Notes: generated by a model not told the origin, from the sequence alone. A DNA stretch of 64,000 bases from Paenibacillus tyrphae (GCF_024158745.1 NZ_JAMZAW010000001.1:186001-250000), one strand, 5' to 3'. Numbered from the stretch's first letter, positions 16,488 through 25,509 are shown. Program-made: numbers and translations.

Positions 16488-17042
16488 TTAGACGTTTTTA
16501 TCCGCAGCGCGGACGACTTCGGCGCCCAGCACGTTCTTAAAATGAGTCAGTGCCCATTCGTGTCCGGCCGGATTGAAGCTCGCGACCGCGTCCTCATGAA
16601 CAACGATTTTATACCCTTTATTATAGGCATCCACGGCGGTATGCAGCACGCAAATGTCCGTACAGACCCCGATCAGGTGCACCTCGTCGATGCCGCGGGC
16701 CCGCAGCCGCAGCTCCAGATCCGTCCCGCAGAAGGCGCTGTACCTCGTTTTGTCCATCCAATAAATGAGGTCCTGACGCGACGAATAGACGTCGTGAAGG
16801 CGGCCGTACAGCTTGCGGCCCTCCGTATCGCGGATGTTATGCCGCGGAAACAGCTTGTGTTCCGGATGGTACGCGTCATTTTCCTCATGAAGGTCGACGG
16901 CCATGACGATCAGATCGCCCCCTTCGACAAACCGTTCCGTCAATTCGGCGATTCTCTGCTCCAAATCGATCGCCGGCTGCCCGCACGGCAGCTTGCCGGT
17001 AACGAAATCGACCGTATAATCGATCACAACGAGAGCTTTCAT
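16488..17042 (-). CDS. pncA: Nicotinamidase (isochorismatase-like cysteine hydrolase)
   Basis: 184 residues. The catalytic triad is visible: Asp in VVIDYTVDF, Lys in MDKTRYSAF and Cys in GVCTDICVLHT. The metal-binding segment DLHEENDAYHPEH carries the expected Asp/His residues. It hydrolyses nicotinamide to nicotinate, the substrate of PncB encoded next. ATG at 17042 with GGAAGG seven bases upstream. A palindromic site overlaps the promoter. Confidence 0.92.
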   Translation of the reverse strand: MKALVVIDYTVDFVTGKLPCGQPAIDLEQRIAELTERFVEGGDLIVMAVDLHEENDAYHPEHKLFPRHNIRDTEGRKLYGRLHDVYSSRQDLIYWMDKTRYSAFCGTDLELRLRARGIDEVHLIGVCTDICVLHTAVDAYNKGYKIVVHEDAVASFNPAGHEWALTHFKNVLGAEVVRAADKNV

Positions 17043-17105
17043 AAGGGCACCTTCCCTTTCCATGCGTATGTATTAAGATAGACTAGCAACTCTATCCTTT
17101 CGATA

Positions 17106-17138
17106 ATGTCATTATGACATATTTAAAAAAAATGTCAA
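17106..17138 (-). promoter_or_regulatory. pncAB promoter with overlapping 15-bp palindrome
   Basis: TTGACA (17133-17138) and CATAAT (17111-17116) are separated by 16 bp. The -10 lies inside the perfect 7-1-7 palindrome ATGTCAT-T-ATGACAT (17106-17120), well placed for a repressor of NAD salvage. Firmicutes control such genes with NiaR or NrtR, but I cannot assign the site to either. Confidence 0.6.
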
Positions 17139-17851
17139 GCCCCCTTTTCTGATCCCCATCGCTCTAGCAGCCAAGCCGTCGTATAATCGGCGACAATCTG
17201 CAGATTGGTGCGTCCGTCCGGATTGACGAACGGCTCGTGGCCGCGAAAATAATCCGGATGCCCGCCCGTCAATGCCAGGTTGATCCGATACGCCGGCGCA
17301 TGCTTGAAGCGGTCGTACCGGAACCGGTGACGAAGCCCGGAGTCTCCCGTTACCCAGCCGCCCCACGAACCGAGTCGGGCAATCGGGTCGCCCCCCTTCG
17401 CGCCGATGCCGCGTATGTAAAGCGCCCGTTCCCGGCCTGCGGGGCTTACCGGACATTTCGGCGAACCGATCTGCACCGTCAGGATACCCGGCAGGGAAAG
17501 CGCCGGGCGCAGCAATTCGGCCGCATGCACACCGGCCACTCCGCCTCCGCTGTGGCCGATCAGGACGGGAAGGTCGCCGCTGAATACGCTGCGGATCGCC
17601 TCCGCCGCCCTGCGGCCTCCGATCGAGCGCGCGGCCGCCTGCGGTCGCAACCGCAGATCCCGGTAGATTTCCAACATCTGAGCTGCAGTTCCTCGGCTCC
17701 AGTCGCCGTAAGGGAACAGCAGCCGGTACTCCGGCTGGAAACCATTCGCCTCCAGCCTGCGGCACAGCTGCTCTCCGAATGTTTCCATAAAATTCGGCGC
17801 CGTCGCCATGCCGGACAATAAGAAAAGCCGCGGTCTGTAAGAAATGGACAT
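17135..17851 (-). CDS. Alpha/beta-hydrolase-like esterase
   Basis: 238 residues. A nucleophile elbow GHSGGG with a following small-residue helix (VAGVHAAELL) indicates an alpha/beta hydrolase; the C-terminal GGHPDYF may hold the catalytic His. Substrate unknown. The ATG at 17851 lies 12 bp after the nitric oxide synthase stop behind GAGGAGCGG, so they share a transcript. Its own stop overlaps the pncA -35 region. Confidence 0.65.
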   Translation of the reverse strand: MSISYRPRLFLLSGMATAPNFMETFGEQLCRRLEANGFQPEYRLLFPYGDWSRGTAAQMLEIYRDLRLRPQAAARSIGGRRAAEAIRSVFSGDLPVLIGHSGGGVAGVHAAELLRPALSLPGILTVQIGSPKCPVSPAGRERALYIRGIGAKGGDPIARLGSWGGWVTGDSGLRHRFRYDRFKHAPAYRINLALTGGHPDYFRGHEPFVNPDGRTNLQIVADYTTAWLLERWGSEKGA

Positions 17852-17862
17852 GTGACCGCTCC

Positions 17863-19014
17863 TCAGCCTCTGGTCGGCACATCGGCCGACGGGTCCGATT
17901 GTGCCCCGGCTTCGCCGACGTCCGTATTATTGTACGGGCAAGCTTGGCGGAAATAATTCGGCTTGACGATGCGATCGTCGTAGGACCGGTGAAAAATATG
18001 CGTCGCCGCCGGCGAAACCGGAGGAATCAGCCACGTCCAATCCCCGGTTAACGGGCGGCCGCTCCGCTCTTCCTGCTGCTCGAACCGCCGGAACTGCTCC
18101 GCCGCCGTATGATGATCTATGATGCTGACTCCCGCCGACTTAAAGGAATGAAGAACCGCTGCATTCAGCTCGACCAGCGCTCTGTCCTTCCACAAGGATA
18201 CGTTGGTCGACGTATCCAGCTTCAGCAGCTCGGCCACCTTCGGCAGCATATGGTAACGGTCCGGATCAGCCAGATTGCGCGCGCCGATCTCCGTTCCCAT
18301 GTACCAGCCGTTGAACGGCGCCGCCGTAAACCGGATGCCGCCAATATCCAACATCATGTCGGAAATAAACGGAACGGCGTACCATTTAAGTCCCAGCCCG
18401 GCGAACGAATCGTATTCCGGGTGTTGAATGGGCACCTCAAGCACCAAATTGTCGGGAATCGGATACCACCGGGGCTGCCGCCCGTTCACTTGGACGACCA
18501 GCGGCAGCACGTCGAACGGCGTGCCCGCTCCTCTCCAGCCCAGGCTCATGCAAGCCTTCGTGAACCGGACGGAGGCCGGATCGCCCACGATCCCGTTCCC
18601 GGTTTCATACCCGGCATAGCGGATCAGCTGATGGTTCCAGATGCGGATATGCCGCTCGTCCGTTTCTGACGCAAACACCGTGATCGACGGCCTGATCATG
18701 CCGCCGTTGGTCCCATAGGCGATATGGCGGAATATCGCTTCCGCAATGTCGTCTTCCTGCTCCAGACCTCTCTCGTCAAACACGTTTAACGACGGCCAGA
18801 ATAACCTGCCGATGCAGCGGTTGCTGTTTCGCCAAGCCATTCTCGCACCATGTGCAAGCTCCTCGTAGGTAAGCTCGTAAGTTCCGCGCCGGGAGAGCTC
18901 TTCCCGAACCTCCGCGAGCCGCCGACGCGTTTGCTCCCCGCTTTTGCCCAACTCTTCATAGCACGACGTTACAAACGTCGCCGCTTCTTCTTGTATCGCT
19001 TGATTCGTCGTCAT
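17863..19014 (-). CDS. nos: Bacterial nitric oxide synthase oxygenase
   Basis: 383 residues. Heme-ligating Cys lies in [11 protein letters not shown]. The active site includes [13 protein letters not shown] and the substrate Glu region [14 protein letters not shown]; the pterin side carries [17 protein letters not shown]. Like other bacterial NOS it lacks a reductase domain, so flavodoxin-type partners supply electrons for arginine oxidation to citrulline and NO. The ATG at 19014 follows GGAAGAGGACGAC; a longer in-frame extension upstream looks non-coding. It forms an operon with the esterase-like gene. Confidence 0.95.
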   Translation of the reverse strand: MTTNQAIQEEAATFVTSCYEELGKSGEQTRRRLAEVREELSRRGTYELTYEELAHGARMAWRNSNRCIGRLFWPSLNVFDERGLEQEDDIAEAIFRHIAYGTNGGMIRPSITVFASETDERHIRIWNHQLIRYAGYETGNGIVGDPASVRFTKACMSLGWRGAGTPFDVLPLVVQVNGRQPRWYPIPDNLVLEVPIQHPEYDSFAGLGLKWYAVPFISDMMLDIGGIRFTAAPFNGWYMGTEIGARNLADPDRYHMLPKVAELLKLDTSTNVSLWKDRALVELNAAVLHSFKSAGVSIIDHHTAAEQFRRFEQQEERSGRPLTGDWTWLIPPVSPAATHIFHRSYDDRIVKPNYFRQACPYNNTDVGEAGAQSDPSADVPTRG

Positions 19015-19276
19015 GTCGTCCTCTTCCGCTGCATTTTTTCCTCCATTATAACCCAGCCCTATAAAAAAAGCTCGCCGCTCGCCTATCCAAGCCGCCATTT
19101 TCCCAGTTTCGTATGTCATTCCGTGTCGAATCTGTGGCAAAAGCCGGATTGCTCCCATTCGCCCGGTCTCCCCGACTAAAGTCCAGCTTCCGTACCGCCT
19201 TCGGACGGTTTTACCGGACATGCAATTCGTATACAATAGAGACAAGATCTAAACGAACGAAAGTCAGGTGACGACG

Positions 19277-19603
19277 ATGAAGTTGAAATGGAACATACAG
19301 ACGATAGGCGGCTTCGTCCTGATGGGGATTGGCATCATCGGATTGATCGGTTGGGGCGGCATCAGCGGATTATTCGGGTATATTTTTGCTCTAGCTATGA
19401 TCGCCTTCGGCTACTGGCTGTGGAGAACGGCAGATACGACGCTCAAGCGCGTGTGCAGCGGCTTGGTCATGCTCGCGGGCGCATCGCTCATCATCTTCTG
19501 GCTGCCGAAGTTCATCAGCCTGATCTTGGCCGGAGCCATCATTTACTTCGGCTGGATCCTTGTGAGAATCGGCCAGTCCCAAGGGTATCGGAATTGGAAA
19601 TAA
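19277..19603 (+). CDS. Small membrane protein of unknown function
   Basis: About 108 residues with four hydrophobic segments (IGGFVLMGIGIIGLIGW, YIFALAMIAFGYWLW, CSGLVMLAGASLIIFWL, ISLILAGAIIYFGWILV) and short basic loops, so probably a four-helix membrane protein. No recognised family. The ATG at 19277 follows AGGTGA; an in-frame GTG at 19268 is less likely. TACAAT near 19231 may be its -10. Transcribed divergently from nos and followed by a strong terminator. Confidence 0.7.
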   Translation: MKLKWNIQTIGGFVLMGIGIIGLIGWGGISGLFGYIFALAMIAFGYWLWRTADTTLKRVCSGLVMLAGASLIIFWLPKFISLILAGAIIYFGWILVRIGQSQGYRNWK

Positions 19604-19608
19604 AACGG

Positions 19609-19686
19609 CGAAAGAGGCGGCCCATGTCTCCCTTCCCGCCCGGCAGGATAGCCGGATGGAACGGACATGGTACCGCCTCTTTTGTT
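19609..19686. terminator. Bidirectional terminator
   Basis: AAAGAGGCGG and CCATGTC near 19609-19632 pair with GACATGG and CCGCCTCTTTT near 19660-19686, separating the membrane protein gene from convergent hrpB. Confidence 0.75.
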
Positions 19687-19709
19687 TGTCCTTCTAAAGC
19701 TAAAGCGAG

Positions 19710-22196
19710 TTATATGCGCGGCTTGGCACGGTTGGTTGGCAAAGCCGTGAGCGGATCGTCCGGCCATACGTGCTTCGGATAGCGGCCCTTCAAATCCTTC
19801 TTCACTTCAAAATAGGCGTCCTGCCAAAAGCTCGCCAAATCGCGCGTGACCTGTACCGGCCGATGTGCCGGGGAAAGCAGATGCAGCAGCAGCGGCACCT
19901 TGCCACCCCCGATGCGCGGCGTTTCCCGCAGGCCGAACAACTCCTGGAGCCTCACGGCCAGCACCGGCGACGCCGGATCGCTGTAATCGACCGGGATCCG
20001 CGAGCCGCTCGGCACCGTTATGTGCGTCGGCACGAAGTCGTCGAGCTGTTGCCGCTGCGGCCACGGGAGCATGCCGTCCAGAATCGCGGCCATCGAGAGC
20101 CGCTGCAAGTCATCCCGGCTTTTGAGCCCGTACAGATGCGGGCCGAGCCACTCCTTCAGCCCCGCGAGCAGCGCCTCGTCGGAAACATCAGGCCAAGCCG
20201 GGTCCACCCTGTGCATGAAGCCGATGCGTTCGCGCAGCTGCTTCGCCGCTTTGGTCCACGGCAGAATGGACAAGCCTTCAGCCGTAATACCCTCAAGCAG
20301 CGCGTTCAGCACCTGCTCCGGGTCCGGGGCTTCCACAGGCACCTCCCGCAAGATAAGCGCGCCGAGCTTCTCCCGTTTGCGGGCACGGACCGCTTGAGCC
20401 GCCCGGTCCCACGCGACTGCGATCTCCGTTTCGATATCGCCCGCGAACACCCGGTGCAGCTGCTCCTCCGAGATCGGAGCCGCCTGATCGATGCGGCCGT
20501 CCGCCCCTTGATCATCCAGCTCCGCAACGACCAAATATTTCTCGCCATAGAGCGGCTGAGGACCCGAAAACGAACCTCCCCTGCCTCCACTCAGCAGGAA
20601 GCGCCCGCTTCCTTTATTTTGCGCGATCCGGTCGGGATAGGCGAAAGCAAGCAGCATTCCGCAGGCGTTCACTTCGTCTCTTTGCTCAAGCGGCAGGCCT
20701 AGCGCACGCTTCCCCTGCTCGGCCTCCGCCGCGATTCGGCGGCGGGCCGCCGGATCTGCCGCCTGTACGGCGCCGCCCGCTCCGCGAAGCGCCTCCACGC
20801 GCAGCCGCAGGTCCGCATTGGGCGAGTCCGGCTGGGAACGCAGCAGGTCGCGGTCGCTTAGTAGCGCAGCCAGCTCACAGGCTAGCCCGCCAAGCCCGAG
20901 CGGCACCGCCCGCAGCATCATGTGCGCGAGCCTGGGCGATACGCCAAGCTCGGCCATGCGGCGGCCGTGCACAGTAATCGCTCCGTCGTCCCCCAGCGCG
21001 CCGAGCTGCTTCAGAAGCGCAACCGCCTGACCAAAAGCGGCTGCAGGCGGTTGCGTCAGCCAAGCGAGCTGCGCCGGATCGGCGACGCCCCAAGCGGCAA
21101 GCTCAAGCGCAAGAGCGGCCAGATCCGCTTCCATGATCTCGGGCGCCCGTTGAGGCGCCAGCCGGCGGTCCTCCTGCTCCGTCCAGAGCCGGTAACACAC
21201 GCCGGGAGACGTACGTCCTGCGCGCCCGCGGCGCTGATCCGCCGAATCCCGTGAGACGATGACCGTCTCCAGCCGCGTCATGCCCGTCCGGGGCGAGAAC
21301 CGCGGCACGCGCATCCGGCCGCCGTCGACGACGATGCGCACCCCTTCTACGGTTAAGCTCGATTCGGCAATGGAGGTAGCGAGCACGACCTTGCGCTGCC
21401 CCGGCACGCTCGGCGCGATAGCTGCGTCCTGCTCCCCTTGAGCAAGCTGCCCAAACAGCGGAGCGATCCGCACCTGCGGACCGAGTCCCGCTTCAAGCAG
21501 CTGCCGTTCCACGCGCCGAATTTCCCCCGCTCCAGGCAAAAATGCCAACAAATCCCCTTCTTCGGCAGCCAGCGCCTGACGGATGCACGCTGTTACCGCC
21601 AGCTCCAGCTTTCCTTCCACAGGCTTGCTTAAATACCGCGTCTCTACGGGATAACTGCGGCCCTCGCTGACCACAACCGGCGCATCGCGCATCAGCGTGG
21701 CGACCGGAGCCGCATCCAGCGTAGCCGACATGACCAGGATGCGCAGGTCGTCCCGCAGCACCGCTTGCGACTCCAAAGCAAACGCCAAGCCCAGATCCGC
21801 ATGCAAGCTTCGTTCATGGAATTCGTCAAAAATAACGACGGCCACATCCTCAAGCGCGGGATCGGCCTGCAGCAGACGCGTAAGCACGCCTTCCGTGATG
21901 ACTTCGATGCGTGTTTTCGGTCCGACCTTCGTATCCAGCCGGACCCGGTAGCCTACCGTTTCGCCGACTTGCTCTCCGAGCCGGGACGCCATGTACCGGG
22001 CAGCGGCTCTCGCAGCCAGCCGGCGCGGCTCCAGCATCACAATTTTGCGTCCGGCCACCCATGGCTCTTCCAGCAGCGCAAGCGGCACGCGGGTCGTCTT
22101 GCCTGCGCCGGGCGGCGCTACCAGTACGGCATTCGTGTGCTTGTCCAGCTCCTCCTTCAACTGCGTTAAAACGCGATCTATCGGCAGTTCTCCCAT
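19710..22196 (-). CDS. hrpB: ATP-dependent DExH-box helicase HrpB
   Basis: 828 residues. DExH motifs run from the N-terminus: Walker A PPGAGKTT (about 29-36), PRRLAARAA, DEFHERS, SAT, then motif V ATSIAESSLT and VI RRGRAGR. The C-terminal HrpB-specific region is full length. It is a predicted RNA helicase; in enterobacteria its role is poorly defined. The downstream neighbour converges. An element sits just upstream of its start, between it and the chromate transporter genes. Confidence 0.93.
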   Translation of the reverse strand: MGELPIDRVLTQLKEELDKHTNAVLVAPPGAGKTTRVPLALLEEPWVAGRKIVMLEPRRLAARAAARYMASRLGEQVGETVGYRVRLDTKVGPKTRIEVITEGVLTRLLQADPALEDVAVVIFDEFHERSLHADLGLAFALESQAVLRDDLRILVMSATLDAAPVATLMRDAPVVVSEGRSYPVETRYLSKPVEGKLELAVTACIRQALAAEEGDLLAFLPGAGEIRRVERQLLEAGLGPQVRIAPLFGQLAQGEQDAAIAPSVPGQRKVVLATSIAESSLTVEGVRIVVDGGRMRVPRFSPRTGMTRLETVIVSRDSADQRRGRAGRTSPGVCYRLWTEQEDRRLAPQRAPEIMEADLAALALELAAWGVADPAQLAWLTQPPAAAFGQAVALLKQLGALGDDGAITVHGRRMAELGVSPRLAHMMLRAVPLGLGGLACELAALLSDRDLLRSQPDSPNADLRLRVEALRGAGGAVQAADPAARRRIAAEAEQGKRALGLPLEQRDEVNACGMLLAFAYPDRIAQNKGSGRFLLSGGRGGSFSGPQPLYGEKYLVVAELDDQGADGRIDQAAPISEEQLHRVFAGDIETEIAVAWDRAAQAVRARKREKLGALILREVPVEAPDPEQVLNALLEGITAEGLSILPWTKAAKQLRERIGFMHRVDPAWPDVSDEALLAGLKEWLGPHLYGLKSRDDLQRLSMAAILDGMLPWPQRQQLDDFVPTHITVPSGSRIPVDYSDPASPVLAVRLQELFGLRETPRIGGGKVPLLLHLLSPAHRPVQVTRDLASFWQDAYFEVKKDLKGRYPKHVWPDDPLTALPTNRAKPRI

Positions 22197-22256
22197 ATTT
22201 GTTCACTCCAACGTACGGCAAATTCGGTTTTTATTGTACCACAACCGCACAAAGAA

Positions 22257-22504
22257 AGCCCCATAACGGGGCTGAGCTTGTTGGGAAAGTGGTCAATAAG
22301 GGGATAGCGGTTTACGAGGGGGTGAGGTATCTACTTCCGGTCGCTGTTGTCTGCAGGAAATTTTCATTAGGAGCCGCTTAACAGCGGGTATTTCCCGCAG
22401 ACAAAGGCGAACGCTATCGCTCCTCCAGTAGATACCCCACCTTCGTATGCATCTCTATTTTGGTAAAAGCCCACTTTCTCAACACTCTGAGCCCCATAAC
22501 GGGG
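22257..22504. repeat. Foldback (MITE-like) element 2 with 15-bp duplicated hairpin flanks
   Basis: A 218-bp unit (22272-22489) lies between exact 15-bp copies of AGCCCCATAACGGGG (22257-22271 and 22490-22504). Read on the minus strand the left copy is followed by TTTCTTTG, so the target looks like a terminator of the chromate transporter operon. The ends read TGAGCTTGTTG and CAACACTCTG as in element 1, but the interior is inverted relative to it: GCTTTTAC...GCATACG at 8023-8049 matches the reverse complement of 22444-22470 at 26 of 27 bases. Confidence 0.75.
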
Positions 22505-22527
22505 TACATCCTTGTACTATTCTGGAT

Positions 22528-23064
22528 TTATTGAAAAAAGGCGATTCCGAGCACGCCCGAGAGAACGATCACCGCGAGCGGATGCAAGCGGTATTTGATC
22601 AAAGCGCCGAGACATACCGCCAAAATAATCAACATCCCGACCGTATGCCAGCTCATCCAATCGCCTCCGTTTCCCGGCAAGCTGAAGTGAATCGCCGCGT
22701 AAACGATCATCCCGGTCACTACCGGCTTCAGCCCGTAGAACGTCGCTTTGACCCACTGCCGCTGCTGCATGCGGAAAAAGAACGCGGCGATGAGCACGAT
22801 AATGGCCAGCGACGGCAGCACCATGCCAAGCGTCGACAGGATCGCTCCGGGAACGCCGGCGGCTTCGTAGCCGATTAAGGTGGCGCTGTTCGTCGCAATC
22901 GGTCCGGGAGCCATCCCCGCCAACGCGACGGTATCCGTAAACTGCCGCTCCTCCATCCAGCCGTGGAGCAGCACCTCATGCCGAATCAGCGGAATCATCG
23001 CATACCCTCCGCCGAACGAGACAAGACCGATTTTAAGAAATACTGCAAACAGACTCCATAGCAT
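22528..23064 (-). CDS. Chromate transporter half-protein, second gene of the pair
   Basis: 178 residues, one CHR domain. The conserved N-terminal KIGLVSFGGGYAMIP and the motif GMAPGPIATNSA are present, followed by hydrophobic helices. Short CHR proteins work as pairs of opposite topology, and the partner lies immediately upstream. ATG at 23064 with GGGGTGA upstream; the GTG at 23073 lacks a proper site. It exports chromate in characterised homologues; physiological substrate here is unproven. Confidence 0.88.
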   Translation of the reverse strand: MLWSLFAVFLKIGLVSFGGGYAMIPLIRHEVLLHGWMEERQFTDTVALAGMAPGPIATNSATLIGYEAAGVPGAILSTLGMVLPSLAIIVLIAAFFFRMQQRQWVKATFYGLKPVVTGMIVYAAIHFSLPGNGGDWMSWHTVGMLIILAVCLGALIKYRLHPLAVIVLSGVLGIAFFQ

Positions 23065-23079
23065 AACCGTCACCCCGTT

Positions 23080-23730
23080 TTAAATCCCGTCCGCAATAAA
23101 GTAATCCGCATATTTATAGCCATTTCCGGCCGCCGGAGGTTCCTCTTTCTTAGGTTCGAACGCGCGATAGCCGAGCTTTCGTTTCATGCGGACAAGCAGA
23201 TGCCCGATCACGAGTCCGATCAAAATAACCAGCATCGGATGCACATGAAAAACAAGCAGCAGCACGACCGTGAAAGCCGCCGTAGCCAATGTCGTACGGT
23301 CCACAACGGAGCTTTTCCCCATGTTATACGCCGAAATGATGATCAAGGCGGCAATCGCCGCTTGAATGCCTTGAAAGGCCGCAGCCACTTTCGGCAGGTC
23401 ATAGAGCTCTCGAAACACAAGACTCAGTAAAAATACGATCAAAAAAGCCGGCAGCGTCATTCCGCCGACCGCCACCGCGGCTCCCGGCACCCCGGCCAGC
23501 CGGTAACCGATGAACGCCGCCGCATTGACGCCCACACCGCCCGGAGCGGATCCGGCTATCGATAAGACGCCGCTGATCTCGTCGGGTTCAATCCAGCGCC
23601 GTTTGCCGACGACCTCCCGTTCCATGACAGGGATCATCGCGTAACCGCCGCCGAATGTGACCGGACTGATTTTGCAAAAGGTCCAAAAGATCGACCCCAG
23701 CGGCTTCAGTTTCCTCAGCCATGATTTCAT
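23080..23730 (-). CDS. Chromate transporter half-protein, first gene of the pair
   Basis: 216 residues. N-terminal KISPVTFGGGYAMIPVME and the second motif GSAPGGVGVNAA mark the CHR family; about five to six hydrophobic helices follow, then a charged Lys/Glu/Pro-rich tail absent from its partner. Stop lies 15 bp from the start of the second CHR gene. ATG at 23730 behind GGGGGAGCAGG. The two together equal one full-length ChrA. Confidence 0.88.
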   Translation of the reverse strand: MKSWLRKLKPLGSIFWTFCKISPVTFGGGYAMIPVMEREVVGKRRWIEPDEISGVLSIAGSAPGGVGVNAAAFIGYRLAGVPGAAVAVGGMTLPAFLIVFLLSLVFRELYDLPKVAAAFQGIQAAIAALIIISAYNMGKSSVVDRTTLATAAFTVVLLLVFHVHPMLVILIGLVIGHLLVRMKRKLGYRAFEPKKEEPPAAGNGYKYADYFIADGI

Positions 23731-23951
23731 CCTGCTCCCCCCGTTCCCTGTTGTCCATTTAAGTATACCTCACTTTAATTCATTTTGGAATAATGTTTTT
23801 CATCCCTTTTTCTAAATGACCGTAAATACAACTAAATCAGCCCTATGGAATAAGCTGAGATTTATCTTAATTTTCTTAGTTTCAATCATAATGGATTTAT
23901 GTTTATAATATCGATCCGAATACATTGAATTTCAGAGCAAACAAGGCCAAC

Positions 23952-23983
23952 AAAAAAAGACCCGGATCATCCAAATCCGCGTC
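23952..23983 (-). terminator. Terminator after the YmaF-like gene
   Basis: GACGCGGAT/ATCCGGGTC (imperfect stem) followed on the minus strand by seven T. The AT-rich stretch 23740-23950 beyond it shows no gene. Confidence 0.6.
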
Positions 23984-23994
23984 AGAAAAATAAC

Positions 23995-24393
23995 TCACCA
24001 GCCCGGAGGCTCATAGCCGATCCCCGTTCCCGTTCGTCCGGCAAACTTGTGCGCGTGCCTTTTGACCGATAGCACGGTCTTGTAATAATTTTCCTTAAAC
24101 TCGAACGGCTCGTCGTCCGTCAGCGCGTCGATCTCATGATAATGGGAGCCGTCCGGCAGCATAATCGGCGGTCCCGTCATCCCGATGAAACGGTGAAAGT
24201 GGCCGGAAACGGTACTTGTATACCCTTGATACCTATGAACATGCCCGTCCGTTCCGTCTCCGTTCGTTGCATAGACGAACATCTCGATTCGATGGATATG
24301 CCCCCATGCCGCAGAGGTCAAGCCTATGAACGCGTGGGCATGAGCCGGCGGCTGCGGAACATACGGCACCGGCGGAAGCGGACAAACTGACAT
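23995..24393 (-). CDS. YmaF-family histidine-rich protein
   Basis: 132 residues. Repeated aromatic/His units, HAHAF, WGHIHRIE, DGHVHRYQ, SGHFHRF, HYHEI and HAHKF, match the YmaF family of Bacillus, where the function is unknown. The regular His spacing suggests metal binding or a beta-structured coat or envelope protein. GGGGAGAG lies ten bases before the ATG. It stands apart from the next operon. Confidence 0.75.
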   Translation of the reverse strand: MSVCPLPPVPYVPQPPAHAHAFIGLTSAAWGHIHRIEMFVYATNGDGTDGHVHRYQGYTSTVSGHFHRFIGMTGPPIMLPDGSHYHEIDALTDDEPFEFKENYYKTVLSVKRHAHKFAGRTGTGIGYEPPGW

Positions 24394-24456
24394 AAAAGCG
24401 CTCTCCCCTTCGCTTTATTATCGCAGATGCTACAGGATACGCGGGGAGAGGCACGA

Positions 24457-24681
24457 TTATTTCTGTTCCGGCTTCGGGGTTGCCGAATTGACGATTTCCT
24501 TGACCCGGCCGACTTGTCCGTCCGTCAAACGCACCTTGATGCCGTGCGGATGCGTCGCCGAATTCGTCAGCAGATCCTTCACGATGCCGCGCGTCAGCTT
24601 TCCCGTCCGCTGATCCTGCTTCAGGACGATGAGCACCTCGGCGCCCGGAAGAACGTCAGCACGCTTGCGTCCGTCGCTCAT
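24457..24681 (-). CDS. YwbE-family conserved protein
   Basis: 74 residues, nearly all matching the YwbE/DUF2196 family (GAEVLIVLKQDQRTGKLTRG, then HPHGIKVRLTDGQVGRV). Likely a small beta-barrel; function unknown. The ATG overlaps the stop of the upstream small membrane gene as ATGA (24678-24681). Confidence 0.88.
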   Translation of the reverse strand: MSDGRKRADVLPGAEVLIVLKQDQRTGKLTRGIVKDLLTNSATHPHGIKVRLTDGQVGRVKEIVNSATPKPEQK

Positions 24682-24866
24682 CCGTACTGCTCCGGCAGCT
24701 CAAGCCAGCCCTGAAAAATGGCGTAATAGAACACGAATGCGCTTACGAGGCCCAGAATCGTAAAGCTGATGGCAAGTCCCTTTTTTTTCTGAAACAGCCA
24801 CACGAAAGCCAAGCTGAAAAACGTGCCCATAACAAGCAAGCAAACGATCAAAATGATAGTTGCCAT
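24678..24866 (-). CDS. Small two-helix membrane protein
   Basis: 62 residues: a first helix IILIVCLLVMGTFFSLAFVWL, a basic loop QKKKG, and a second helix ISFTILGLVSAFVFYYAIF. No family recognised. Translationally coupled to the YwbE gene, which supports that it is real. Confidence 0.65.
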   Translation of the reverse strand: MATIILIVCLLVMGTFFSLAFVWLFQKKKGLAISFTILGLVSAFVFYYAIFQGWLELPEQYG

Positions 24867-25025
24867 AGCTTCTGTTCAAACCCCTTTCGAATCAACAGTA
24901 TAGTTTAACCGTTTGCTTACCAAAATACCACAATTTCCAACGGAAAAACACTCCGCTGCTGCAATAACCTTGACAATTTCATGAAACGGCCGCCGCTATA
25001 CCGCCTTCTCTCCTCCAGGTTAGCC

Positions 25026-25063
25026 AAAAAAAGAGAGCCGCCCGCTCGGCGGGACGCGCTCCC
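25026..25063 (-). terminator. Terminator of the cytochrome c gene
   Basis: GGGAGC/GCTCTC outer stem with inner CCCGC/GCGGG, followed on the minus strand by seven T. Confidence 0.8.
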
Positions 25064-25068
25064 TTCGT

Positions 25069-25416
25069 TTACTTCTTGGCGGACAACCACTCCGTCAATG
25101 CCTGAATTTCCGGCTCCTTCAACGTACTTTTGTAGGAGGGCATTCCTCCGCCCCCGTTCTGAATCTTGGCCGTGATTTGTTCTTGGCTCAGCTTGGCCCC
25201 CGTCTTCTGAAGATTGGGCCCGACTTTACCCGAGAGATCGGCCCCGTGACAGGAGACGCAATTCGCCTTGTAAATCGCCTCCGCGCTAGTCGCTTCGCCC
25301 GCTGCCGATTTGGAGGGGGTACCCGCCGGCGCAACGCTTTTGTCCCCGCCGCAAGCCGTTGCAAGTCCGGCTAATAATAGCAAACCGGCTGCCAATGGGA
25401 TCCAGGCTCGCTTCAT
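25069..25416 (-). CDS. Membrane-anchored cytochrome c (c-551 type lipoprotein)
   Basis: 115 residues. A lipoprotein signal with lipobox LATAC is followed by a Ser/Ala/Pro linker and a class I cytochrome c fold: heme motif CVSCH and an axial Met in GGGMPSYK near the C-terminus. It would carry electrons on the outer face of the membrane to a terminal oxidase, as B. subtilis CccB is thought to do. ATG at 25416 with AAAGGTGG eight bases upstream. Divergent from the FixH-like gene. Confidence 0.9.
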   Translation of the reverse strand: MKRAWIPLAAGLLLLAGLATACGGDKSVAPAGTPSKSAAGEATSAEAIYKANCVSCHGADLSGKVGPNLQKTGAKLSQEQITAKIQNGGGGMPSYKSTLKEPEIQALTEWLSAKK

Positions 25417-25509
25417 GACCATTACCACCTTTGTTTTGAGGAATATTGGAGCTTGACCCGGGATACATATGAAACGATACTACCCCGGAAAGGCAGGGAT
25501 ACGGCCGCT

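Noticed and set aside
17112..17882. 256-codon frame overlapping the esterase-like gene
   Set aside because: It is a high-GC shadow frame with Arg/Gly/Pro-rich composition; the other frame has the GHSGGG elbow and a proper start.
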